Notes: generated from the letters alone by a model not told the origin. A stretch of 5,923 nucleotides of DNA from Peptococcaceae bacterium BRH_c23 (GCA_000961805.1 LADV01000132.1:1-5923), one strand, 5' to 3'. Counted from the stretch's first letter, positions 1 through 5,923 are shown. Translations and numbers: made by a program.

Positions 1-180
1 GATTTTTTTGCTGTCCCGTTCAATATTTTGAAGAATTAAAAAATCAGGAACAATTCCACCAAAATCAAAGAATGTTCTTGCTTCCATTTCAATCTTGTAT
101 ATTTGTTGAATCTCTCCTTGGGTAAAGCACTCTTTATGTAATGCTGTTGAAAAAATACCATACCAATCCTTTGTACACAT
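1..180 (-). CDS. Unrecognised protein, N-terminal 60 codons (runs off left edge)
   Basis: An open frame reads leftward from an ATG at 180-178 to the window edge without a stop, giving 60 residues beginning MCTKDWYGIFSTAL. The start is supported by a GAGGTG ribosome binding site at 184-189, four bases before the ATG. The composition is that of an ordinary soluble protein: acidic and aromatic residues are mixed, there is no signal peptide or membrane segment, and a stretch around residues 34-50 (EARTFFDFGGIVPDFLIL) looks structured. I do not recognise the family and assign no function. The insertion sequence to its right ends only about 50 bp upstream of the start codon, so the native promoter may have been displaced, although a possible extended -10 remains in the gap. 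That this is a real gene rests on the start signal plus the uninterrupted, protein-like frame. Confidence 0.6.
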   Translation of the reverse strand, partial: MCTKDWYGIFSTALHKECFTQGEIQQIYKIEMEARTFFDFGGIVPDFLILQNIERDSKKI

Positions 181-206
181 ATCACACCTCACAGGCTTAA
201 TTCTAT

Positions 207-215
207 AGTATATCA
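207..215 (-). promoter_or_regulatory. Possible extended -10 promoter for the left-edge gene
   Basis: On the minus strand this reads TGATATACT, that is a TGn extension followed directly by TATACT, close to the sigma-A consensus. It lies about 27 bp before the ATG at 180, leaving room for a short leader that contains the GAGGTG site. No convincing -35 is visible at the expected distance, which would fall at or inside the insertion-sequence end. Transcription starting here is inferred only. Confidence 0.35.
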
Positions 216-229
216 TAATGTGAAAACCC

Positions 230-2051
230 GTGGATGTCCAGCACTTCCTTCATCTCATTTGAGTAAGAGCCCTCTAAACTCAGCACTTATTTGGCTGGGG
301 GTATTTCAGATGGCGGAAGCACCACTTATTAAAACATTTCGTTCCGGAGCAACGGGGCTCATTCTTTCTTTATGCAACGAAATTAAACTGGTTGAGCACA
401 TCAATCACGCAGTAAAATGGGATCCGACACAATGGAACGTATCCCCTGGAGAACATATTTTAGCTCTGGTCATCAACACTTTGTGCGGTCGAGTACCTTT
501 GTATCGAGTGGAGGAATTTTATAAAGAGCAAGATGTGGAGGGGCTTTTCGGTGTAGGAAGGACTGCGGAGGATTTCAACCGTTTTGCCCTAGGACGCGCA
601 CTCGACACAGTTCATGACGCCGGATCTTGTTCTATCTTTACGGGACTGACTTTGCGTAATCTCATCACAACAGATGCGCCGTTACAATTCGCTCATGGCG
701 ATACCACCAGCAAAATTATGTACGGTGATTACGAAGACAAGAGTGCCCCAGACACGTTGAAGATAAATGAAGGATACAGCAAAGACAAACGCTTTGATTT
801 AAAGCAGATCGTCATGGGACTCGTTACAATCGGTCGAGGTATGCCGTTACTAGGTAACGTCAACGACGGTAACCTCGACGACAAAACCTGGAACGGCCAA
901 CTTATTGATACCATGACAGAAGCCTTGAATCCGCTGCAGATCCGCAAACTAGTTTACGTAGCCGATAGCGCTTTTTTTACTGAAACGAACGTCAAAAAGG
1001 CGCACGGGAAAGGATTGCGTTTTATTTCACTCGTCTCTGAAAATCACAAACTGCGCGAAATCTGCATTGAACAGGTGCTACAGAACAAGCAGATGATCAA
1101 CCTCGGCCGCATATCCGATCAGAAAAAAGCCAGTGAATATCACATTCAGGAAATAAGTCAGGATTATCACGGCATCCCGCTACGTTGTAGCGTCGTATAC
1201 TCCACCCACTTAGCGGAGCAGAAAAAAGAAACATTTGCACGGCATCTGCAAAATGAACAATTGCAATTGGAGAAAGATACGAAAAAGTTGAGCGGACAAG
1301 AGTTTTCATGTGAAAAAGACGCACAAAAAGCATTGAAAAGGTTTCAGCATACCCATCGAAAATCACTATTCCCCCTCTCAAGCCGAATCGAGTTACTAAC
1401 TCGTCCTGCCCCCCGCGACAAACGCGGAAGACCCAAGAAATCAGAGAAACTGGAGATGGAAACGGTCTACACGCTTCATGTCGACTTCGCGTCTGTACCA
1501 CTTGAGGTCATCGAAGAAGAAGAGCGGCGTATGGGTTATTTCGTGTTAGCCACCAACCATGAAGATGCATCAGAACTACCTGCTGAGCAAGTACTGCGGG
1601 AATACAAGCAACAAAGCAGTACGGAGTTGCGCTTTAAGTTCTTGAAAGATCCGATGTTTGTAGACTCCTTGTTTTTGAAAACACCGGAACGGATCGAAGC
1701 GCTGGGTTACGTACTATTGATTGCACTGTTTGTCTATATGAGGTTAGAAGAACGCATTCGCACAGCGGTCGAGAAGCAGAACATTCAACTCCAACCAGTG
1801 AGAGGATGGTACACGCGCAAACCGACAGCTAAACAGGTAATTCTGATGTTGGAACATATTGTAACGATCTATTGGTTTGACTGGGAAGATGAAACGTGGA
1901 AAAAGCAAATGCAGCAGAACGAACAGGCTCAACAACTCTTTGATCTTCTTATGGTAAATCCATATGACAACAGCGTATGATCATTGAAAAAATGAGTCAT
2001 TCATAATTCCATTATTCTCGTTGATGGGTGCTCAAAATGGGGTCCAACCAT
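230..2051 (+). mobile_element. IS1634-family insertion sequence (ends approximate)
   Basis: A single complete IS1634-type transposase gene is flanked by short non-coding ends, as expected for this family. Outside it lie a left-edge gene reading away and a two-component remnant reading towards it. The ends are uncertain. A weak inverted match pairs 230-246 (GTGGATGTCCAGCACTT) with the reverse complement of 2035-2051 (ATGGTTGGACCCCATTT), 10 identities in 17. A further loose match (GAAAACCCG at about 222-230 and GAAAAAACCG in reverse complement at about 2057-2066) could push both ends outward by 8-15 bp. I could not find a clear target-site duplication, so these limits should be read as plus or minus about 20 bp. 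Confidence 0.55.
310..1980 (+). CDS. IS1634-family DDE transposase
   Basis: This 556-residue protein is the transposase that cuts and joins the ends of its insertion sequence. It has the layout of the IS1634 branch of the IS4-like enzymes. An N-terminal DUF4277-like region starts LIKTFRSGATGLI and continues through VNTL and VPLYRVEEF. A split RNase H-like core follows. Likely catalytic residues are D131 in HGDTTS, D219 in VYVADSAFF, and E439 in the SSTELRFKFLKDP segment that takes the place of the Y-R-E signature. The core is interrupted by a charged insertion of about 100 residues. The length fits the family, and no frameshift or stop breaks it, so it may be active. The frame is open back to a GTG at 220, but that would add 30 residues unlike the family and begin in the putative terminal repeat. 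The ATG at 310, preceded by a G-rich CTGGGGG about eight bases away, is preferred. Confidence 0.93.
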   Translation: MAEAPLIKTFRSGATGLILSLCNEIKLVEHINHAVKWDPTQWNVSPGEHILALVINTLCGRVPLYRVEEFYKEQDVEGLFGVGRTAEDFNRFALGRALDTVHDAGSCSIFTGLTLRNLITTDAPLQFAHGDTTSKIMYGDYEDKSAPDTLKINEGYSKDKRFDLKQIVMGLVTIGRGMPLLGNVNDGNLDDKTWNGQLIDTMTEALNPLQIRKLVYVADSAFFTETNVKKAHGKGLRFISLVSENHKLREICIEQVLQNKQMINLGRISDQKKASEYHIQEISQDYHGIPLRCSVVYSTHLAEQKKETFARHLQNEQLQLEKDTKKLSGQEFSCEKDAQKALKRFQHTHRKSLFPLSSRIELLTRPAPRDKRGRPKKSEKLEMETVYTLHVDFASVPLEVIEEEERRMGYFVLATNHEDASELPAEQVLREYKQQSSTELRFKFLKDPMFVDSLFLKTPERIEALGYVLLIALFVYMRLEERIRTAVEKQNIQLQPVRGWYTRKPTAKQVILMLEHIVTIYWFDWEDETWKKQMQQNEQAQQLFDLLMVNPYDNSV

Positions 2052-2101
2052 TTACTCGGTTTTTTCTAAACAACAAAGGCTGTGTGTACTACCAAGTATA
2101 A

Positions 2102-2132
2102 ATGGAGGACTTAACACTGCTAAGTCCTCCAT
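2102..2132. terminator. Perfect 12-bp hairpin between converging genes
   Basis: ATGGAGGACTTA (2102-2113) and TAAGTCCTCCAT (2121-2132) pair perfectly around a seven-base loop, ACACTGC. The hairpin lies 121 bp past the transposase stop and 57 bp past the stop of the minus-strand regulator gene, so it could end transcription from both sides. Neither flank carries a good uninterrupted T tract (ATCTTTG on the plus side, TTTATACTT on the minus side), so it is either a weak bidirectional terminator or a transcript-stabilising structure. Confidence 0.5.
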
Positions 2133-2189
2133 CTTTGTATGGTCAATCCAATATTAAATTACCCCACAGATTCATTTTTAATTTGTTGC

Positions 2190-2561
2190 TTACCGGGTCT
2201 CCTTATTAACATTTGTCCAATACAAGACAGCTTCAAAACGTTTGCTTACTCTTAATTTTGAAAGAATATTACAAACGTGAGATTCCGCAGTTCGAACCTT
2301 AATACCTAAAGCCGATGCAATCTCTTTGTTGTGTAAACCTTTTGATACTAATTCTATTACCTCTATTTCTTTAGGGGTCAGTAATTCACTCAGTATTTTA
2401 GAGTTAACTGGGGAATGCAAGTCATCACTGTTACTTTCGGGTCGTAGGAAAGTCTCAAAGCCTTGAGAAAAATACGCACCTCCATCATTAACTCTAAATA
2501 TCCTCAGAATCATCTCCTTTACAGAACTGACCAATTGTCGAAGCGATTTCAAGATCACCAC
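2190..2561 (-). CDS. NarL/LuxR-type DNA-binding domain, receiver-deleted response regulator remnant
   Basis: The frame gives 123 residues from a GTG at 2561; the last 60 or so are a clear GerE/LuxR helix-turn-helix (about 61-117). Visible hallmarks are LTPKEIEVIELVSKGLHNKEIA, the recognition helix VRTAESHV, and NILSKL. Residues about 12-34, including RVNDGGAYFSQ, match the last helix and linker after a receiver domain in ComA/DegU-type regulators. The phospho-acceptor receiver of about 100 residues is absent. The first residues overlap the end of the kinase gene in another frame and are kinase DNA read out of frame, so the GTG start is doubtful. An in-frame ATG at 2513 would give 107 residues, but its AAGGAG touches the start codon with no spacing. 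A short protein resembling the HTH-only regulator GerE could still be made. More likely it is one half of a two-component pair fused by deletion. Confidence 0.8.
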   Translation of the reverse strand: MVILKSLRQLVSSVKEMILRIFRVNDGGAYFSQGFETFLRPESNSDDLHSPVNSKILSELLTPKEIEVIELVSKGLHNKEIASALGIKVRTAESHVCNILSKLRVSKRFEAVLYWTNVNKETR

Positions 2562-3564
2562 CCAAGTCTTCTAATCTTTCTTTCATTCCGACTATTCCAA
2601 AATGGGCACCTGTCAATGCCCAATCTTCTATCTTGCTAGAATCGAAACCTTTACCTGAATCTCTAACAGTCATTTCAATTCTAGACTCATTCATCTCAAT
2701 GTGAATCTTCAACTTGTTAGAATCTGAGTGTTTCACGGCATTTGAAATCCCCTCTTGTAAAAAACGGTATGCCACTAATTCAACTTCTTCCTTAAAGCGT
2801 TCTTCTCGATTAAGGCCTACCGTCTCTAGGGAAATTTGCAACAGCTCTTTTTGCATTACTTCTTCGCACATTAATTCGATGGCAGTAAGCAATCCCAAAT
2901 CAGTTAAAGATGGTGGGCCTAAATTATTAAATATTGAACGAAGTTCAAAATTAAAGTCCTCAACTATCTCACGTATATGAGAAATAGCCTTTACTTTTTT
3001 GTCGTCATTGGTTGGGCATTCTTCAACAAGGTATTTTAACCATCGATTCAAGTCCAACCCCAATTGCAATGGTCCATCGTGGATCTCACATGCTATTAAT
3101 TTCCTTTCATTCTCAAGGCTTCTAAACAAAGAGCTAGTTATTCCTTGAAGACCCTGATTTCTTCGTTGTAAGTCGAGAGATCTTCGGGCCAAGTCCTTGA
3201 TTTCTTTCGTCAGTTCCTGGATGATAAACGTCGTTATTAGGCGTTGAGCCAATTGACTTGAAATCAACGTAATTAACGGTAGTTCATCTAGTACAAATTC
3301 GACATGGGAATTTCGGTAGCCTAAAATTATCCCGCAAGTAAACTCATCAGAAACAAAGGGAATATAGATCTCGGCTGGTAAACTAACAGGGAGTATTTCT
3401 GTTTCTAAGTTAATCTTTTGATCAGCTTGAAAAAATTCTTCTAATTCAATTTGTTTACTGGGTTTTTCCAAAAATATTCCTACCGCTTTCGTTAAGTACC
3501 CACCTTTATTATCTTCAACATTAATGTTTCCTTGGTAGTTTCCACTTTGAGCGCAAAGATGCAC
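2494..3564 (-). CDS. ComP/DegS-like sensor histidine kinase, truncated at both ends
   Basis: This 356-residue frame holds a HisKA_3-type histidine kinase, which would phosphorylate itself and then a NarL-type regulator. Residues 1-110 look like the later part of a GAF-like domain, followed by a probable coiled coil (about 115-158). The phosphorylated histidine is H162 in CEIHDGPLQLGL. The HATPase_c domain shows N275 (EGISNAVKHS), D302-G306 (DSGKGF) and G323-G326 (FGIVGMKERL). It stops soon after EIASTIGQ with an unrelated tail (FCKGDDSEDI), lacking the final GT-V-hydrophobic strand. The GTG start at 3564 has no ribosome binding site, and the same frame continues upstream as plausible protein (GFCFTQLTRN) to a TAA at 3619-3621, so the start is a default rather than a real one. 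No membrane segment remains. It overlaps the regulator frame by 68 bp. Probably a non-functional remnant, although the catalytic motifs are intact. Confidence 0.85.
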   Translation of the reverse strand: MHLCAQSGNYQGNINVEDNKGGYLTKAVGIFLEKPSKQIELEEFFQADQKINLETEILPVSLPAEIYIPFVSDEFTCGIILGYRNSHVEFVLDELPLITLISSQLAQRLITTFIIQELTKEIKDLARRSLDLQRRNQGLQGITSSLFRSLENERKLIACEIHDGPLQLGLDLNRWLKYLVEECPTNDDKKVKAISHIREIVEDFNFELRSIFNNLGPPSLTDLGLLTAIELMCEEVMQKELLQISLETVGLNREERFKEEVELVAYRFLQEGISNAVKHSDSNKLKIHIEMNESRIEMTVRDSGKGFDSSKIEDWALTGAHFGIVGMKERLEDLGGDLEIASTIGQFCKGDDSEDI

Positions 3565-3699
3565 TCTTACAAAAGATTCGTTACCCTTATTTCTAGTTAG
3601 TTGGGTAAAGCAAAATCCTTAGAATAGTGACTTAAATAAGTCTACGCAATTTTTCTATTGGGTAATAGGCGTTTTGAGGTCACTTAAGGTATTAACTGT
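3565..3699 (-). pseudogene. Eroded upstream part of the kinase gene
   Basis: In the same frame as the kinase, the sequence before its GTG still reads like protein. The segments GFCFTQLTRNKG, KNCVDLFKSLF and VNTLSDLKTPITQ are separated only by a TAA at 3619-3621 and a TAG at 3655-3657, and the frame then meets a TGA at 3700-3702. The hydrophobic pattern suits the beginning of the GAF-like domain. I infer that this was once continuous kinase coding sequence and has picked up nonsense codons. The segment nearest the kinase is the most convincing; the furthest one could be chance. Confidence 0.45.
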
Positions 3700-3756
3700 T
3701 CAATATTATTTCATAGAATTACTATTTTCCGTAGTAATTCTGTTGAAAATATTGAA
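3699..3756. repeat. Large imperfect inverted repeat / hairpin
   Basis: The outer arms TTCAATATT (3699-3707) and AATATTGAA (3748-3756) and the inner arms AGAATTACTA (3715-3724) and TAGTAATTCT (3732-3741) are each perfectly complementary. They are joined by partly pairing stretches of seven and six bases, around the loop TTTTCCG. The whole is a 58-base element that can fold into one long, AT-rich stem. It sits just where the recognisable kinase frame ends and just before a separate terminator-like hairpin. It could be a tiny inverted-repeat element, a structured 3' end, or a relic of a mobile element's end. Confidence 0.6.
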
Positions 3757-3770
3757 TCTAAAAATATTAA

Positions 3771-3795
3771 ACGGGATACCTTTTCAGTATCCCGT
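3771..3795 (-). terminator. Rho-independent terminator of the Panacea-type gene
   Basis: ACGGGATAC (3771-3779) pairs perfectly with GTATCCCGT (3787-3795) across a seven-base loop. On the minus strand the stem is followed by TTTAATATTTTTAG, a good U-rich tail. It lies 53 bp past the stop of the Panacea-type gene at 3849, the expected place for that gene's terminator. Confidence 0.65.
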
Positions 3796-3848
3796 AAATC
3801 GTTGCAGCTACCCTAAACAATGTCTAGGGCGACATCAGTTGGGTATTC

Positions 3849-4247
3849 TTACTTTAGTTCTCTTAGCCGCTTTGCTAAGGTATAAGGGATTATTTGATAT
3901 TGTTGTGTTTCTTTATATGCTTTCTCCATATGCATATAATCCACAATTTCTTTACTTCTGTGATTTTTGAATTTTGTAGCCACTAATTCAAGAACGCTCA
4001 ATTCTTCCAAGGTAAACTCCGAGATACTTACTTCTTTATTAGGGCATATTTTATAGCAAATATCTTCATTAATCATTTCTTCCACCACTTTAACGTTGGT
4101 AAATGAATAATCTCGTCATACGCTATGGGCACGCACCTAGTGCCTAATGCTTAAATACAGTAAACCTATCATCGATTTCCCATATCTACCTAAAAAAGCG
4201 GTATCGGTGTTCCTTAAAGCTTCATTAGTAAACTTTGTAAGGGTGAT
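3849..4247 (-). pseudogene. Panacea-domain (SocA/GepA-type, DUF4065) antitoxin gene, broken over three frames
   Basis: Three minus-strand frames join into one recognisable Panacea-like protein. Segment 1 (4247-4140) contains FLGRYGKSMIGLLYLSIRH, matching the usual YG-S-I-TGL-Y stretch. Segment 2 (about 4150-4088) contains PIAYDEIIHLPTLK. Segment 3 (4088 to the TAA at 3849-3851) is the longest, 79 residues from a GTG. It carries VVEEMINEDICYKI, FTLEELSVLELV, SKEIVDYMHMEKAYKET and IIPYTLAKRLREL, the typical C-terminal end of this family, in which the H-KAYKET region is conserved. Each switch needs one indel, near 4137-4142 and near 4085-4092. A stop (TAG, 4248-4250) precedes segment 1, and the N-terminal third is not recognisable. 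Panacea proteins neutralise partner toxins or act in phage-linked regulation, but no toxin partner is visible here. Family assignment is from memory of its C-terminal pattern. Confidence 0.7.
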
Positions 4248-4333
4248 CTAAAAATGGAGCAAAATAACCAAACATTTCTTCGATGACAAGGCTTTACGGA
4301 TAACTGGAACATCGCAATTGGGGTTTGTTTCGC

Positions 4334-4465
4334 TTAAATATCGTGTCGCTTCTCACCTAAAATGACGGCGTGTATCTCACTGCCAATGGCGGAAGAAATG
4401 TGCAGGTCGGCTCCTTGCTTCGGAGAGTCGACCTGCGCTACAAATTGGAATTTATCAATTGCCCA
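4334..4465 (-). pseudogene. 43-codon C-terminal fragment of an unrecognised protein
   Basis: Between an in-frame TAA at 4466-4468 and a TAA at 4334-4336, the minus strand reads 43 protein-like residues with no start codon. The fragment includes FQFVAQVDSPKQGADLHI, then SSAIGSEIHAVILGEKRHDI at the end. Alternation of polar and hydrophobic residues suggests two or three beta strands. I do not recognise the family. The lack of any start and the short length suggest the 3' scrap of a gene whose body was lost when the material to its right arrived or rearranged; the large gene at 4487 ends only 22 bp away. It contains a strong inverted repeat (4402-4436). Chance cannot be excluded in so short a frame. 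Confidence 0.4.
4402..4436. repeat. GC-rich inverted repeat downstream of the right-hand gene
   Basis: GCAGGTCG (4402-4409) and CGACCTGC (4429-4436) are perfectly complementary, with a second pairing CTCC (4411-4414) with GGAG (4422-4425) inside. It lies about 50 bp past the stop of the minus-strand gene ending at 4487. It has no T tract on the minus strand (ACATTTCTTCC), so it is at best a weak terminator. It also falls within the 43-codon fragment, where the palindrome may be a by-product of coding sequence. Confidence 0.45.
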
Positions 4466-4486
4466 TTATGCATATAATCTCTTAGA

Positions 4487-5923
4487 TCAGGTTAATATCA
4501 GCTCCACCGTAACATCTTCGCGTCTTTTTTCATGAAACACCATGCGCCACTCCACATCGTCCACCGGCTCAAAGTGCAGTGCGGAGCAGGCTACATGGAG
4601 CTTGCCTTGGCCGCTGCCGCCGAAAATGATGGCAGTCGGACCATCCTGCGCCACCAATGATGCCGATGCAAATGCTGTTGAATGCCTGCGGCTCATTGGG
4701 ATTGGTGCGCTTCTGCCGAGGTTGGTCGGAACGAATGCAATCAGTGACGGTGAATGCACCATCAGGCAGATCCTGCGAGAGCGTATAGCTCATCACAGTA
4801 TAGTGCGTCGGGAACTCCTGATTTTGGCTGTCAAAATGCTCACAGGACATTTCGTGCTGCTCATATTCCTGCACGGTCAGCGTATGCTGTGCGCCGGTGG
4901 TCGGGTGTGTAAACTCGATGCGTTCACCGGGCGCTGGTACATGAAAGTGCGGTCCCGACATAGCGACAGGCTCCTGCATCAGTGTTACGCCGAGCGTCGT
5001 GATCTGCGATTTGCGTTTCTTCGTCCAAGGAAAAGCGGAGCGCCAGATTGCCCAGCCATAGGCAGGATCAAGGCCATAATGCTGGGTCACGCTCTTGACC
5101 TCAAGGCCGTTACCCTCTGGGAAGCAGGGATTCCATGACACGCCGCAGCCATGAGAGCCTGAAAGAACAGTTCCGTTCAACACAACTTTCGGATTTATAT
5201 TGATGGCCAGCGGATTTTCTGCGTCAATCTGCATCCGCTGTTCATCGGTAAAGTCGGTTCCATCGTTCTCAATAGAGAGATTCCACTTGTCCATAAAGGA
5301 ACGGATGCGCTCAGCTGGAACCTGTATGCAAAAGTCCACGACCAAGCCTTTACTGCAGGTGTAAATCGCTGGGATATGCCAGACTTCATCGTCCCAGACA
5401 AACTGCCTATCGAGAAAAATTTCCTTGCCGGCTCTTTCACGTCCATGATGCCCCCAAAAGTTGCCGTCAAAGTAAACCTTCCATTCGGGTATCTTCGGCT
5501 CGACAGGAACCCACTCATAGTAATCTTCCGTATATTTGATGCGACTGTAATCAAACTCGGCCTGCAGCTCTTTGATATAAGCAAAGGGCTGCTCCATAGG
5601 CGCGAGCAACAGCTTCTCCCGAATGGCATCCAGCACAGCCTGCTGTTCACCGGTGAGAGGATTGTCCTGCAGGAAGGCGTCAAACTGCGCCTGATCCCAA
5701 CAGTATACCTGCTCCAGTACCGCAGCATCGCCGCAAGCCAGCAGGAGCTGCAGGAAGTCCATAAAATCTCTTGCCACCGGATGCACATAGTTTCCCGGTG
5801 TATTCATCGGGCTGACGGCAAACACCATCTCGCCAAAGCCACGCACGAAGCAATAGTGGATACCATCCACACCGGCCCAGCCGATCACTTTCGCACCCTT
5901 GGGCGTGCAGAAGTAGTTGCTTT
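4487..5923 (-). pseudogene. Large unrecognised cytoplasmic protein, frameshifted near its C-terminus (5' end beyond window)
   Basis: The frame is open from the right edge (SNYFCTPKGAKVIGWAGVDG) with no start inside the window, so the GTG at 5888 is not the start. About 477 residues are visible after correcting one indel. Early segments include HYCFVRGFGEMVFAVSPMN and YVHPVARDFMDFLQLLLACG. The middle is rich in Trp and Tyr (EWKVYFDGNFWGHHGRERAG) and includes SHGCGVSWNPCFPEGNG. There is no signal peptide or membrane helix. Near 4645 the frame reads IGIIGGAG and then nonsense to a TGA at 4569-4571. Dropping one G restores IIGGADGPTAIIFGG and a convincing tail ending EDVTVELILT at the TGA 4487-4489. 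IIGGADGPTAI resembles a signature of Na+-pumping decarboxylase beta subunits, but the rest of the protein is not one. No function is assigned; similar proteins are, as far as I recall, found in anaerobic Clostridia. Base composition is richer in GC than the region to its left. Confidence 0.75.

Noticed and set aside
20..37. Resemblance of TTCAATATTTT...AGAATTA to an arm of the 3699-3756 inverted repeat
   Set aside because: The match is short, gapped and AT-rich, and lies in coding sequence of the left-edge gene; there is no second arm.
118..129. A 12-base match (TTGGGTAAAGCA) shared with 3601-3612
   Set aside because: A 12-mer match is expected by chance once or twice in a window of this size, and both copies sit in plausible coding sequence.
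220..309. Use of the upstream GTG as the transposase start
   Set aside because: The extra 30 residues do not resemble the family, and the start would lie in or beside the putative terminal repeat.
1097..1501. A 134-codon minus-strand frame inside the transposase gene
   Set aside because: Shadow of the well-supported transposase; the composition is not protein-like.
2714..2980. An 88-codon plus-strand frame
   Set aside because: Antisense to the kinase ATPase domain, whose motifs are unmistakable.
3629..3642. Palindrome GACTTAAATAAGTC as an operator
   Set aside because: It lies in eroded kinase coding sequence with no promoter nearby, and AT-rich 14-base palindromes are common by chance.
3674..3970. 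A 98-codon hydrophobic plus-strand frame that could suggest a small membrane protein
   Set aside because: It runs through both hairpins and then antisense to the Panacea-type sequence. Its hydrophobicity follows from AT-rich DNA, and no ribosome binding site is evident.
4542..5138. A 198-codon plus-strand open frame
   Set aside because: It lies antisense to the much longer, protein-like minus-strand gene and has Cys/Arg-rich, low-structure composition typical of a shadow frame.
1..5923. CRISPR array, tRNA or rRNA
   Set aside because: No regularly spaced direct repeats and no cloverleaf or rRNA-like sequence were seen on either strand.

Overview
This window looks like an accessory, partly decayed stretch of a Bacillota (Firmicutes) chromosome. 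The grounds are a ComP/DegS-type sensor kinase next to a NarL/LuxR-type regulator, an IS1634-type transposase of the kind common in Firmicutes, AT-rich spacers, and GAGG-type ribosome binding sites. The genus cannot be fixed from the sequence. The right third (about 4490-5923) is visibly richer in G and C than the middle (about 2000-4480), so the two parts probably have different histories.

Layout from left to right. (1) 1-180, minus: the first 60 codons of an unrecognised gene that runs off the left edge, with a good ribosome binding site and a possible extended -10. (2) About 230-2051: an insertion sequence carrying one full-length IS1634-type DDE transposase (310-1980, plus); its exact ends are not resolved. 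(3) 2102-2132: a perfect 12-bp hairpin between the converging transposase and regulator genes. (4) 2190-3564, minus: the remains of a two-component pair. A histidine kinase lacking its N-terminal sensor part and its last C-terminal strand runs directly into a response regulator that has lost nearly all of its receiver domain but keeps its DNA-binding domain. (5) 3565-3848: eroded kinase coding sequence with in-frame stops, a large imperfect inverted repeat (3699-3756) and a probable terminator hairpin (3771-3795). (6) 3849-4247, minus: a Panacea (SocA/GepA, DUF4065) antitoxin-type gene broken over three frames. (7) 4334-4465, minus: a 43-codon C-terminal scrap of an unknown protein. (8) 4487-5923, minus: a large unrecognised soluble protein gene that runs off the right edge and carries a one-base insertion inside a GADGPT-like motif near its C-terminus.

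Taken together, the genes do not form a working pathway. At least four of the non-transposon genes show truncation, fusion by deletion, in-frame stops or frameshifts. The simplest reading is a degradation hotspot with an insertion sequence in it. I found no convincing new system. The items most worth checking are the kinase/regulator deletion scar, which could still make a receiver-less DNA-binding protein; the inverted repeat abutting the eroded kinase; and the single-base frameshift in the right-hand gene.
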